A stretch of 50,084 nucleotides of DNA from the NCBI GenBank assembly GCA_958436475.1, contig CAUBKG010000005.1, forward strand, positions 1 to 50,084, in the 5' to 3' direction. Of this stretch, positions 8,728 through 17,208 are shown piece after piece (within the stretch, counting starts at the first letter, position 1; every line of letters starts with the position of its first letter). The translations under genes and the position numbers were made by a program. This DNA comes from an uncultured Clostridia bacterium (GTDB lineage Bacteria > Bacillota > Clostridia > Oscillospirales > Acutalibacteraceae). Below the pieces are notes generated by a model that saw nothing but the letters and a program-made list of their open reading frames with translations, was not told the DNA's origin and searched no databases.

Positions 8728-9702
8728 ATGAAATCCATCAAAAAATACGCGGCGGAATTTCTGGGCACCTTTTTCCTCGTCTTTCTCGGATGTACCTCCG
8801 CCTGTATCTTCAGCACGGTTCTTCCCAGCAAAATAATGTTTTCCTCATATTCCTACACCATGCCTGAATCCACCCTTTCCAACGAGATGCTTTCCCTCAG
8901 CTTTACCTCTTATGTTTCCCTTATTGTTCTGACCGCCCTCACCTTCGGGCTTGCCTTTGCGGCGCTTTATTTCTGCCTTTCCCGCGTTTCCGGCTGCCAC
9001 CTGAATCCGGCGGTCTCCCTCGCGATGCTTATCAACAAAAGGCTTTCCTTTGAGCATTTCATGTTTTATATCGTCTGCCAGATGGCGGGCGGCGTGTGCG
9101 GTTCCGCCCTCACCTTTTTCCTTTTTGGAAAGGGAATCGAACTGGGCGCGAACGGCTTTGACCTCGGCTCCTTTTTCCAAACGCCGATCCTCCGCGCCTT
9201 TGTGCTGGAGGTGGTGCTTACCTTCTTCTTTGTAATGGTATTCCTCTTTGTTACCGCCCGCAGGCGCCCCTTTGCTCTTTCCGGCATTGTGCTCGGCCTC
9301 TCGCTCACCGCCGTGTATCTGGTTGGGATTCCCTTTACCGGCGGCTCCGTGAACCCGGCGCGCAGCTTCGGCCCCGCACTGGTGGACAGCTTTGTGAACG
9401 ACGGCATTGCTTTGAGCCAGGTATGGGTGTTCCTGCTTGCCCCCACCGTCGGCGCGGTGCTTGCAGCCCTCATTTTCCGCCTGTTCTGCCGGCCGGAGCC
9501 TGCGGCAGAGGCTTTTGAGCCGGCTCCTGTGCTTCCTGAAACGCCGGAAGGTTCCGTAGAAAGCGGTGACGCCCCGCTGTTCGAAGCGCCGGATGCTTCA
9601 AGCGAGGACGCGGAATCCCCCCTCCCGCCAAAAGAGGATTATTTTTCGGGCATTCTCTCCCAGGTGAAAAATACGGCTTCGCCGGAAGACGAAAATAAAT
9701 GA
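8728..9702 (+). CDS. MIP-family aquaporin with acidic C-terminal tail
   Basis: A 324-residue membrane channel of the major intrinsic protein family, resembling AqpZ-type aquaporins. Six hydrophobic segments are visible, with the two half-helix signatures HLNPAVSLA (about residue 90) and SVNPARSFGPAL (about 210). The second NPA box in the form SVNPARS followed by LSQVWVFLLAP is the aquaporin rather than glycerol-facilitator pattern. From about residue 255 a tail of roughly 70 residues, rich in Glu, Pro, Ser and Asp, extends into the cytoplasm; ordinary AqpZ proteins end soon after helix six. AGGGGG precedes the ATG at 8728. Transport of water (possibly other small neutral solutes) is inferred from the family. 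Confidence 0.88.
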   Translation: MKSIKKYAAEFLGTFFLVFLGCTSACIFSTVLPSKIMFSSYSYTMPESTLSNEMLSLSFTSYVSLIVLTALTFGLAFAALYFCLSRVSGCHLNPAVSLAMLINKRLSFEHFMFYIVCQMAGGVCGSALTFFLFGKGIELGANGFDLGSFFQTPILRAFVLEVVLTFFFVMVFLFVTARRRPFALSGIVLGLSLTAVYLVGIPFTGGSVNPARSFGPALVDSFVNDGIALSQVWVFLLAPTVGAVLAALIFRLFCRPEPAAEAFEPAPVLPETPEGSVESGDAPLFEAPDASSEDAESPLPPKEDYFSGILSQVKNTASPEDENK

Positions 9703-9742
9703 TAATTTCATTTTTCCCCCCTCCCCTTCATGCAAACAAAAG

Positions 9743-9771
9743 AGGCCGCAGGATGTTCTGCGGCCTTTTTT
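9743..9771. terminator. Rho-independent terminator of the aquaporin gene
   Basis: Stem AGGCCGCAG (9743-9751) / CTGCGGCCT (9758-9766), followed by six T on the plus strand. Confidence 0.8.
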
Positions 9772-9776
9772 CAGGC

Positions 9777-9811
9777 AAAACGGCCGCCGGGAACTTTCCG
9801 GCGGCCGTTTT
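9777..9811. terminator. Bidirectional terminator between convergent genes
   Basis: AAAACGGCCGCCGG (9777-9790) pairs with CCGGCGGCCGTTTT (9798-9811). A-run and T-run flank the stem, so it can serve the minus-strand ABC operon and the plus-strand aquaporin gene. Confidence 0.8.
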
Positions 9812-9825
9812 CTTTTTATGCTGTT

Positions 9826-11991
9826 TTAGGAAACCTCTTTCGCCTCGAACTGGCTGTTGTAAAGGTCGCAGTAAAAGCCCTTCTGCGCCATGAGCTCCTC
9901 GTGGCTCCCCTGCTCGATGATCGAGCCCTGGTTCATAACGAGGATGATATCCGCGTTGCGGATGGTGGAGAGGCGGTGGGCAATCACGAAGCTCGTGCGG
10001 CCCTGCATCAGGCGATCCATCGCCTTCTGAATAAGGATTTCCGTGCGGGTATCGACCGAGCTGGTGGCTTCGTCCAGAATGAGGATCTGCGGGTTCGAAA
10101 GGAACGCGCGTGCAATGGTCAACAGCTGCTTCTGGCCCTGCGAAATGTTGGTGGCGTCGTCGCTGAGGACTGTGTCGTAGCCCTCGGGCAGCGTTTTGAT
10201 GAAATGGTTCGCATAGGCCGCCTTCGAAGCCGCGAGGATTTCTTCCTCGCTCGCGTTTCCCCGGCTTCCGTAAGCGATATTGGCGCGGATGGTGCCGTTG
10301 AAGAGCCAGGTATCCTGCAGGACCATGCCGAAGATGTTCCGAAGGTCATCCCGCGCCATATCGCGGATATCCACGCCGTCCACGGTGATGGAGCCGGAAT
10401 TCAGCTCATAGAACCGCATCAGCAGGTTGACGATGGTGGTTTTGCCTGCGCCCGTGGGGCCGACGATAGCCACCGTCTGCCCCGGCTTCACCTCGAGGTT
10501 CATATCTTCGATCAGCTTTTTCTCTTCACTGTAGCGGAAGCTTACATGGCGGAACTCGATATTGCCCTTTACCGCTTCCAAATGGGCGGGATGCTCCGGG
10601 TCGGCAACCTCCTGCGGCTCATCGAGCAGCTCAAACACGCGCTCCGCCGAAGCGACGGTGGACTGCAGGGTGTTCATGATGCTCGCCGTTTGGACGATCG
10701 GCATGGTAAACTGCTTCGAATACTGGATAAAGGCCTGCACGTCGCCGAGGGTGATCTGGCCTCCGGCGATCTTGATGCCGCCGATGACACAGATGGCAAC
10801 GTAATTCAGGTTATTGATGAAATTCATGACCGGCTGGATGGTATTCGAAATGAACTGCGCCTTAAAGGAAGACTGATAAAGCCGCTCGTTTTCCTCTGTG
10901 AACTCATCGATCATGTGCTGCTGGCGGTTGAAGGCCTTCACGATGCTGTGGCCCGTGTAGACCTCCTCGATCTGGCCGTTGAGCTTGCCGGTGCTGTCCC
11001 ACTGGATTTTGAACTGCTTCTGCGAACGCTTGGCAATAAACATGGTGATGACAATGCAGACGGGCAGGGTAAGCAGCGTGATGAGAGTGAGCAGCCAGTT
11101 GATGGTGAACATCATGATGATAACGCCGAGGATCGTGAAAAGCACGGTAATGAGCTGCGTCAAGCTCTGCTGGAGGGTGTTTGCAATGTTGTCCACATCG
11201 TTCGTAACGCGGCTCAAAATATCGCCGCGGGTGTTGTTGTCGTAATACTTCAGCGGGAGGTATTTCAGCTTCTGATCCACCTCGCGGCGCAAACGGTAAA
11301 CGGTGCGCTGCGCGACCCCCGCCATGATGAAATGCTGCATCCAATTGAAGAAGGCGCTGAGCAGGTACACGCCGATGAGCAACAGCAAAATCCGGCCCAC
11401 CGCGGCAAAGTCGATGCCTGCGTCCTTTCCGATGGTGATATCCGAGCTGCGGAGCATTTCCTTCATATCTTCCAGGTTAGAGCCGCCGAAGTTTTTGATC
11501 ATTTCAGACAGGGACGCATCGTCCATATGGTCGACGGCGGCGGCCATGCCCTGCACGTATTTATCGTCGCTCTTCAGCAGAGCGGCCTTCAGCTCCTCCC
11601 GGCTGACCGCGCCGGATTCCGCCTCAGCCACCAGGTTCTCACTGCTGAATACATCGATCATATGGAGCAGGGTATCGGTGGTGAAATCCTCCGGAATTTC
11701 TCCTCCGAAGTTTTCTTTTATCTGATTGGTCACGGTTTTGCTGATAATGCCGTCAAACAGCTGGTTGGTGGCCTGACCCAGGATTTTCGGCGCGGCGATG
11801 GAAAACACCACGCTGATGATGGCCATAACCATAACGAGGGCGATCTGCCACGCCTGCGGCTTCAGGTATCCGGCGAGACGTTTGATCGTGCCCTTGAAAT
11901 CCTTTGCCTTTTCCACGCTCGCCATGCCGCGCATGGGGCCGTGCCCGCCTATTCTTTTCGGGGATCGGTTCATACGATGATTCGAGCTCAT
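9826..11991 (-). CDS. ABC exporter half-transporter with canonical ATPase site and extracytoplasmic insert
   Basis: A 721-residue half-transporter with a membrane domain fused to an ATPase domain. Walker A is GPTGAGKTT, near residue 515, and Walker B is ILILDEATSSVD with the catalytic Glu present. The signature motif is ISQGQ instead of LSGGQ, as in the asymmetric BmrCD/TM287-288 class. Between the first and second membrane helices lies an insert of about 140 residues (about 70-210), mostly polar and acidic, that should face outside; ordinary members lack most of it. It overlaps the partner gene 11988-13721 by four bases, so the two should form a heterodimer. Multidrug or peptide efflux is likely but not specified by sequence. 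Confidence 0.9.
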   Translation of the reverse strand: MSSNHRMNRSPKRIGGHGPMRGMASVEKAKDFKGTIKRLAGYLKPQAWQIALVMVMAIISVVFSIAAPKILGQATNQLFDGIISKTVTNQIKENFGGEIPEDFTTDTLLHMIDVFSSENLVAEAESGAVSREELKAALLKSDDKYVQGMAAAVDHMDDASLSEMIKNFGGSNLEDMKEMLRSSDITIGKDAGIDFAAVGRILLLLIGVYLLSAFFNWMQHFIMAGVAQRTVYRLRREVDQKLKYLPLKYYDNNTRGDILSRVTNDVDNIANTLQQSLTQLITVLFTILGVIIMMFTINWLLTLITLLTLPVCIVITMFIAKRSQKQFKIQWDSTGKLNGQIEEVYTGHSIVKAFNRQQHMIDEFTEENERLYQSSFKAQFISNTIQPVMNFINNLNYVAICVIGGIKIAGGQITLGDVQAFIQYSKQFTMPIVQTASIMNTLQSTVASAERVFELLDEPQEVADPEHPAHLEAVKGNIEFRHVSFRYSEEKKLIEDMNLEVKPGQTVAIVGPTGAGKTTIVNLLMRFYELNSGSITVDGVDIRDMARDDLRNIFGMVLQDTWLFNGTIRANIAYGSRGNASEEEILAASKAAYANHFIKTLPEGYDTVLSDDATNISQGQKQLLTIARAFLSNPQILILDEATSSVDTRTEILIQKAMDRLMQGRTSFVIAHRLSTIRNADIILVMNQGSIIEQGSHEELMAQKGFYCDLYNSQFEAKEVS

Positions 11992-13721
11992 GCCAATTCC
12001 TCCTCCGAAAGCTGCGAGGATACGATCTCGCGGTATACTTCGCAGGTCTGCATCAGTTCCTTATGCTTGCCGATACCGGCAACCCTGCCGCTTTCCAGCA
12101 CAATGATGCGGTCTGCATTCATGATGGTGCTGACGCGCTGCGCCACGATCAGAACCGTGGATTCTTTGGTTTCATCCTTCAGCGCGGCGCGGAGCTTTGC
12201 GTCGGTTTTAAAATCGAGGGCTGAAAAGCTATCGTCAAACACATAGATTTCCGGACGCTTGACCAGCGCCCGCGCAATGGCGATACGCTGCTTCTGCCCG
12301 CCGGAAACATTGGTGCCCCCCTGGGAAATCTCCGTTTCCAGCCCCTCGGGGCTATCCATAACGAAGTCCTTTCCCTGCGCGACCTCCAATGCATGCCAAA
12401 GCTCTTCCTCCGTAGCGTTTTCCCGGCCGAGGCGCAGGTTGCTGGCAATGGTCCCGCTAAACAGGAAGACCTTCTGCGGAATCAGGCCGACGCGCTCGCG
12501 CAGGTCGTCCTGCCGGAGGGAACGGATATCCACATCGTCCACGAGAATCGCGCCGTCTGTTACCTCGTAAAACCGGGGGATCAGGTGGATGAGCGTGGAT
12601 TTTCCGCTGCCCGTGCTGCCGATGATAGCGGTGGTTTCGCCCGGAAACGCGGTGAAGGAAATATCGGTGAGCACCGGCTCCTCCGCCCCGCCATAAGCAA
12701 ATGTGACGTTCCGGAACTCGAGCTTGCCGTGGATATTGCCGATTTCCACCGGGTGCTCCGGGTCTTTGATGCTGGGCTCGGTATCCATGACCTCATTGAT
12801 GCGCTCGGCGGACGCCATGGCGCGCGGAATCATGACGAACATCATAACCGCCATCATTACCGACATGAGAATCTGCATAATATACTGGATAAACGCCGTT
12901 AAATTGCCGATGGGCATGGGGTTCACATCGCTGCTGACCCGCAGGCCGCCGAACCACATAATGGCCACGGTGGAAAGGTTGAGGACCAGCATGAGCAGCG
13001 GCATCACGCTGGCAATGATACGTCCGATGGTCAGCGCGGTTTTGGTCAGGTCCCGGTTGGCCTCGTCAAAGCGTTTTTCCTCGTAATCGTTTCGGATGAA
13101 AGCACGGATCACGCGGATGCCGCTGAGCTTTTCGCGCATAACGAGGTTGACGCGATCGATCTTCTTCTGCATGATTTTGAAATAGGGCAGCGCTCTCCAC
13201 AGGATGATGCCGACGATCAACACCAGCACCGGGACGATTACGGCAATGGTGGAGGAAAGCTGAAGATCCTGCTGGAGCGCCATAATGATGCCGCCCACAC
13301 ACATGATAGGCGCGGCGATCATGATATTGAGGCACATGAGCACCAGCATCTGCACCTGCTGGATATCGTTCGTGTTGCGGGTGATGAGCGACGGCGTGCC
13401 GAACCGGTCGATATCCGCCTGAGTAAAGCTTTCCACCTTGGTGAACATCCCGCGGCGCAGGTCGCGCCCAAACTTCATAGCGGTTCTGGAGCCCCAGTAT
13501 ACCGCCGTAACGGCGCAAACGGCCAGCAAAACCGACACGCCGAGCATCAGGCCGCCCGTGCGCAGGATATAGCCGGTATCGCCCTTGGCTACGCCGTTGT
13601 TGATGATATCAGCGTTCAGGTTCGGGAGATACAGGTTTGCAATCGTCTGCACGAAAATCAAGAGCACGATAAAAATGATCTGCCCAGTATAGGGTTTCAG
13701 GTATTTCAGCAGCTTTTTCAT
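11988..13721 (-). CDS. ABC exporter half-transporter with degenerate catalytic site
   Basis: A 577-residue ABC half-transporter of the usual length: six membrane helices in residues about 1-310 and an ATPase domain after about 335. Walker A is GSTGSGKST and the signature is VSGGQ (canonical), but Walker B reads VFDDSFSALD, with Asp in place of the catalytic Glu. This is the expected complement to the partner encoded at 9826-11991, which has the Glu but a changed signature, so the heterodimer has one active and one degenerate ATP site. It lies 24 bp after marR and is co-transcribed with it. Confidence 0.92.
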   Translation of the reverse strand: MKKLLKYLKPYTGQIIFIVLLIFVQTIANLYLPNLNADIINNGVAKGDTGYILRTGGLMLGVSVLLAVCAVTAVYWGSRTAMKFGRDLRRGMFTKVESFTQADIDRFGTPSLITRNTNDIQQVQMLVLMCLNIMIAAPIMCVGGIIMALQQDLQLSSTIAVIVPVLVLIVGIILWRALPYFKIMQKKIDRVNLVMREKLSGIRVIRAFIRNDYEEKRFDEANRDLTKTALTIGRIIASVMPLLMLVLNLSTVAIMWFGGLRVSSDVNPMPIGNLTAFIQYIMQILMSVMMAVMMFVMIPRAMASAERINEVMDTEPSIKDPEHPVEIGNIHGKLEFRNVTFAYGGAEEPVLTDISFTAFPGETTAIIGSTGSGKSTLIHLIPRFYEVTDGAILVDDVDIRSLRQDDLRERVGLIPQKVFLFSGTIASNLRLGRENATEEELWHALEVAQGKDFVMDSPEGLETEISQGGTNVSGGQKQRIAIARALVKRPEIYVFDDSFSALDFKTDAKLRAALKDETKESTVLIVAQRVSTIMNADRIIVLESGRVAGIGKHKELMQTCEVYREIVSSQLSEEELA

Positions 13722-13745
13722 AAACGTTCCTTCATCGCCCTTTCT

Positions 13746-14219
13746 CTATAGTAATGTTTCCATGGAGGAAATATATTCCACGAGAATCCGCCGGAGGGTC
13801 TGCTGGTCGCTTTCCGCGAGGCTGCCGAGCGTTTCCTCCACCTGGTTCTTCGCAACCTCCTGGAGCGTGTGGTACAGCTCTTCCCCGGAGGGCGTGAGAA
13901 ATATCCGTGTGATACGGTGATCCTGCCGGTCGAGCTTCCGGCAGATGTGGCCGGCCTCCTCCAGCTTTCCGAGCATTTTCGAAACGGTAGGCGGGCGCAC
14001 CCCCATGCGTTCGGCCAAGTCGTTCTGGCTTACTCCCTGCTCATGGTGCAGCGCGTTCAGGCAGAACATCTGGCCGAAAAAAATGCGGTGTTTTTGAAGC
14101 GCCTTTGACATGATCGCCTTATGCAGGCGCATGGAGCGCATCAGCAGGTGAAAGTTTTCCATGGGAAGCCCAGAAGACTGTTCTAAACAAGGTTCCCCCG
14201 GAAATGGCACGGAATCCAT
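13746..14219 (-). CDS. MarR-family repressor of the ABC exporter operon
   Basis: A 157-residue MarR-type winged-helix regulator. The HTH lies at about residues 75-100 (VSQNDLAERMGVRPPTVSKM), followed by the wing RKLDRQDHRITRIFLT with the Asp-Arg pair usual in the family, and helices for dimerisation at both ends. GGGAGGAAG precedes the ATG. It is the first gene of the operon with the two ABC genes, and a long perfect-looking operator lies between its promoter and its start, so it very probably represses its own operon and is released by a ligand of the exporter. Confidence 0.92.
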   Translation of the reverse strand: MDSVPFPGEPCLEQSSGLPMENFHLLMRSMRLHKAIMSKALQKHRIFFGQMFCLNALHHEQGVSQNDLAERMGVRPPTVSKMLGKLEEAGHICRKLDRQDHRITRIFLTPSGEELYHTLQEVAKNQVEETLGSLAESDQQTLRRILVEYISSMETLL

Positions 14220-14240
14220 ATCTGCTTCCTCCCTTTTTAG

Positions 14241-14275
14241 ATAGTTAGCCCGCTAATGATTAGCAGGCTAACTAT
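14241..14275. promoter_or_regulatory. MarR operator (35-bp palindrome)
   Basis: ATAGTTAGCC (14241-14250) is repeated in inverse at 14266-14275 (GGCTAACTAT), and inner arms GCTAA (14252-14256) and TTAGC (14260-14264) extend the dyad. It directly abuts the -10 box on the transcribed side, where a bound MarR dimer would block initiation. Confidence 0.85.
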
Positions 14276-14279
14276 TTGT

Positions 14280-14307
14280 ATTATAACAGATTCCGCGGGG
14301 AAAACAA
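14280..14307 (-). promoter_or_regulatory. Promoter of the marR-ABC operon
   Basis: TATAAT (14280-14285 on the minus strand) with TTGTTT (14302-14307) 16 bp upstream. The operator begins five bases downstream. Confidence 0.7.
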
Positions 14308-14359
14308 CTGCCGGATTCCCTAAGCTTTCCTTTCCCGGGACGTGCGGTTTTCGGCGTTA

Positions 14360-14542
14360 TTACCAATACGTGAAACCAGATGAGGGTGAATGGAGCTGCG
14401 TGCCGTCTGGAGCATGGATTTTCCCCGCCCTTGCCTGCCTCTTACGCGCCCCGTGGACAACGACTTTATCTGCAAAAGCGCTGAGGACTTGTTTGCGGCG
14501 TTCTGCAAGGGTTGCAGCAATTCCGCCGCCGCATGCACGCAC
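14360..14542 (-). CDS. Possible small ORF, unrecognised
   Basis: A 60-codon frame starting with GTG, with GGAG eight bases upstream. The predicted product begins MRACGGGIAATLAERRKQ and is basic, with no recognised domain. It lies directly after the decayed two-component genes, in the roughly 290-bp stretch before the marR promoter that otherwise shows nothing. It may be a remnant or chance frame. Confidence 0.25.
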   Translation of the reverse strand: MRACGGGIAATLAERRKQVLSAFADKVVVHGARKRQARAGKIHAPDGTQLHSPSSGFTYW

Positions 14543-14563
14543 GCTTATTTCTCCGCTTTGATC

Positions 14564-14737
14564 TTACGGAGCACCGGGCAGCTCAATATAAATGTTTAAC
14601 CTTCCTTTTTCATATTGGGAGGAGATGGTTCCGTTCATTTGCTCAATCAGTATCCTTGAAATAGACAATCCAAGCCCTGTCCCTTTTCTTGCGTTTTCCA
14701 CCGTATAAAACCGGTCAAAAAGCCTTTCCGCCTGCAT
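14564..14737 (-). pseudogene. C-terminal remnant of a sensor histidine kinase
   Basis: Only the last 57 residues of a histidine kinase survive. Visible are the F-box-like ERLFDRFYTVENARK and the G2 box GTGLGLSISRILIEQ of the ATP-binding domain, then the usual last strands to the stop codon. The sensor, HAMP, His-containing dimerisation and N-box parts are missing. The fragment is joined directly to the truncated response-regulator gene upstream, so a deletion of roughly 1 kb must have fused the 3' end of one gene to the 3' end of the other. Confidence 0.85.
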
Positions 14738-15357
14738 CGCGAAGCTTTTTCCGCAGATTGCTTATGTGCATCTTCAAAGAGCTCTCAGTACAATCGGGGG
14801 TGTCTTCGCTAATGCGGTCAAGAAGAAGGGATTTGGAAATTACCTGCGTTTGATTTTGCAGCATTAGTTTTAGAATGGCATATTCCGTCCTTGTCAGTTT
14901 TATTTCCGTATCATGAACCTGTACCCTCAGTGTACAAGGGTACCTTATGCGTATTGGCATCGAGTTCGATATCCGCAAAAAATAAAACGTCCGCTTTGCC
15001 ACAATGATCGAACGTCCGCAGATGCACCGCAATACGGGCTAATAATTCCTTTGTGTGAAAGGGCTTGGTGATATAGTCGACGGCTCCGCCGGGCAAAAGG
15101 TCTACCTTACCCTCGATGTCGGCCTTTGCGCTCATAACAATAACAGGGATGCCCTTTATGTATGGCAGCACTTCTTCTCCGCATAACCCAGGCAGCATTA
15201 AATCAAGAAGCACAAGGTCCGGCTTGGCCTGCGAAAGCACGAGCACGGCTTCCGTACCAGAATATGCGCGGGCAACATGGTAGCCTTCACCCACAAGTGT
15301 TTCTTCCAGTACATTTCCGATGTGTAAATCATCGTCCACGATCAATATATTTTTCAA
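14715..15357 (-). pseudogene. Frameshifted and truncated OmpR-type response regulator
   Basis: The receiver domain is intact (first frame from 15357): ILIVDDDLH with the acidic pocket, VLLDLMLPG with the phosphorylatable Asp, MSAK and TKPF. After residue about 138 the frame is lost near the GGG run at 14940-14942; one base fewer there would join it to the second frame. That frame encodes the winged helix (LTRTEYAILKLMLQNQ, then SLKMHISNLRKKLRDAGG) and then ends early, where the deletion into the histidine kinase begins. Two independent lesions mean a dead two-component system. It may once have controlled the neighbouring exporter. The frameshift could be a sequencing error; the deletion is not explained that way. 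Confidence 0.85.
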
Positions 15358-15638
15358 AATTACACAGCCCCATTCTTATTTCTTGCATCAGCAGGCTTCT
15401 TTGTACTTTTGGGAATCAGCCATATCCGGATGAAATGGACGACTCCCCTCGATACGATGTTCAGAACAGAGTTTTTATATCCGCCGGTCTGAAAGTTCCC
15501 ATAATTTTGCTGTTTCCTGTACCGTTATATATTCAAACATAACAGGCCCACAAATCTTTTAATTGATATATTACCCTCGTAAATTCGTTCAAACGAACAA
15601 TAGCAACGAATGGTTTGTAAATTATTGCGCTCTGAAAG
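15358..15638. other. Intergenic stretch, AT-rich, no gene seen
   Basis: This stretch upstream of the broken response regulator has lower GC than its surroundings. It holds a short dyad (TTCGTTcaAACGAA near 15585-15600) but no coding frame, RNA or repeat that I can support. Confidence 0.4.
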
Positions 15639-15680
15639 AAAAAAACGGTCTCCTCCAAGCGCCGAACCCGGAGCCTGGAG
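15639..15680 (-). terminator. Terminator of the cyclophilin operon
   Basis: On the minus strand, CTCCAGGC (15673-15680) pairs with GCTTGGAG (15653-15660), followed by a run of seven T (15639-15645). Confidence 0.65.
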
Positions 15681-15705
15681 GGGGCCGCAGTATCATTTAT
15701 TTTTC

Positions 15706-16443
15706 TCAGCCCTCGTAGGCGGTGATCTCAACGCTCTCGATCCTGACTTCCTCGAGCGGCTTGCTGTTTTCATCCACCGTGACCGCGGCGATAGCATCCA
15801 CCACGTTCATTCCCTTGAAGACCTGACCGAACACCGTGTGCTTGCCGTCCAGCCATGGCGTGCCGCCGTTATCCTTATAATTCCGGATGACGTCGTCGGT
15901 AAACCAATCGCCTTTTACGGCTTCCATCTGCGCCACGAGGTCGTCCGATACGGTTTTGGCCTGCACGATGAAAAACTGGCTGCCGTTGGTGTTGGAGCCC
16001 GCGTTGGCCATGGAAAGCGCGCCGCGGTAATTGCAGTAGCCCTCTTTGAATTCATCCTCAAACGGAGTGCCCCATATGCTTTCTCCGCCCATACCGGTCC
16101 CTTCCGGGTCGCCTCCCTGGATCATGAAATCGTTCATGACGCGGTGGAAGGTAACGTTGTTATAATACCCGTTTTTCGCATGGGTGGTGAAATTTTCAAC
16201 CGCCTTCGGCGCCGCCTCCGGGAACAGGCGCAGGTAAATATCGCCCATGGAGGTGTGCACAACTGCGATTTCCTCGCCCTTTTCCGGCATTTCGAACTGC
16301 TTGCCCACGCCTTTTGCCGTGCTCTGCTCCGAGGCGGGCTTATTGCCGCTTCCTTCTTGCTTTTCGCTTTCCTTACAGCCTGCAAATGCAAACAGGAAGG
16401 CGAGCGCAAGCAGCAGGGCTGCTATCTTTTTCATCTGTTTCAT
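15706..16443 (-). CDS. Cyclophilin-type peptidylprolyl isomerase lipoprotein
   Basis: A 245-residue secreted foldase that catalyses cis-trans isomerisation of proline peptide bonds outside the membrane. The signal peptide MKQMKKIAALLLALAF ends in a lipobox (FAGC, Cys at about residue 22), so it should be lipid-anchored. A Ser/Glu/Lys linker to about residue 50 is followed by the cyclophilin domain with FHRVMNDFMIQGGDP, the catalytic Arg/Phe region, and SMANAGSNTNGSQFFI. GCGGAGG precedes the ATG. It lies directly downstream of a cytoplasmic paralogue with very similar sequence, indicating a tandem duplication with one copy gaining export. Confidence 0.92.
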   Translation of the reverse strand: MKQMKKIAALLLALAFLFAFAGCKESEKQEGSGNKPASEQSTAKGVGKQFEMPEKGEEIAVVHTSMGDIYLRLFPEAAPKAVENFTTHAKNGYYNNVTFHRVMNDFMIQGGDPEGTGMGGESIWGTPFEDEFKEGYCNYRGALSMANAGSNTNGSQFFIVQAKTVSDDLVAQMEAVKGDWFTDDVIRNYKDNGGTPWLDGKHTVFGQVFKGMNVVDAIAAVTVDENSKPLEEVRIESVEITAYEG

Positions 16444-16462
16444 TGATTTTTCCTCCGCTTTG

Positions 16463-17062
16463 TTAAAATTCGGTGATTTCGATCGTTTCGATTAGGATAT
16501 CCTCCACCGGGGCGGACTGGAAGTCCACATCGGCGGCCGCAATTCTGTCTACAACCTCCATCCCCTCAAATACCTGCCCGAATACCGTGTGCTTGAAGTC
16601 GAGCCACGGCGTGCCGCCGGAAAGCCGGTAAGCTTCGGTCACCTCTGCCGGGAAGCCCTGCTCCCGGAGCTCCTCCATCTGCCGGACGAGGCCTTCATCC
16701 ACCGTTTTGGCCTGCACGATAAAAAACTGGCTGCCGTTGGTGTTCGGCCCGGCGTTCGCCATGGAAAGCGCGCCGCGGTAATTGCGGCGGTCAATGGAAA
16801 ATTCGTCCTGGAACGGACGCCCCCAGATGCTTTCCCCTCCAGTACCGTTGCCCACGGGGTCGCCGCCCTGGATCATGAAATTGTTAATCACCCGATGGAA
16901 TTTCAGGCCGTTATAATACCCGTTTTTCGCATGGGTGGTGAAATTTTCGACCGCCTTCGGCGCTTCCTCCGGGAATAGCCGGAGCTTGATATCCCCCATC
17001 TTGGTTTTGATAACGGCCACAGTCTCGCCTTTTTCCGGCCGTTCCAGCTGCTTCTTGCTCAT
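16463..17062 (-). CDS. Cytoplasmic cyclophilin-type peptidylprolyl isomerase
   Basis: A 199-residue cyclophilin without a signal peptide. Key segments are FHRVINNFMIQGGDP near residue 57, SMANAGPNTNGSQFFI near 105 and HTVFGQVFEGMEVVD near 160. GAGGGAGG lies upstream of the ATG. The lipoprotein copy follows 19 bp downstream on the same strand and shares long identical stretches, so the two form a duplicated pair transcribed together. Confidence 0.93.
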   Translation of the reverse strand: MSKKQLERPEKGETVAVIKTKMGDIKLRLFPEEAPKAVENFTTHAKNGYYNGLKFHRVINNFMIQGGDPVGNGTGGESIWGRPFQDEFSIDRRNYRGALSMANAGPNTNGSQFFIVQAKTVDEGLVRQMEELREQGFPAEVTEAYRLSGGTPWLDFKHTVFGQVFEGMEVVDRIAAADVDFQSAPVEDILIETIEITEF

Positions 17063-17154
17063 AGGGCCATGCCTCCCTCAATTTTTATCATTTTTTAGTA
17101 TTGTACCGGATAGGGCGGAATAGTGCAAGAGGCGGATGCTTTTCTCATGAAGAA

Positions 17155-17186
17155 AAGCCGCGCCGATCCATAGACCGGCGCGGCTT
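17155..17186 (-). terminator. Terminator of the P-loop protein gene
   Basis: AAGCCGCGCCG (17155-17165) / CGGCGCGGCTT (17176-17186); on the minus strand the stem is followed by TTTTC. It separates the P-loop gene from the cyclophilins. Confidence 0.75.
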
Positions 17187-17208
17187 ATTGAACAAAGCAG
17201 AAATCAGG

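Noticed and set aside
9730..12246. An open frame of 838 codons on the plus strand
   Set aside because: It is antisense to the two ABC transporter genes, which have clear motifs and ribosome sites; long antisense frames are common at this GC content.
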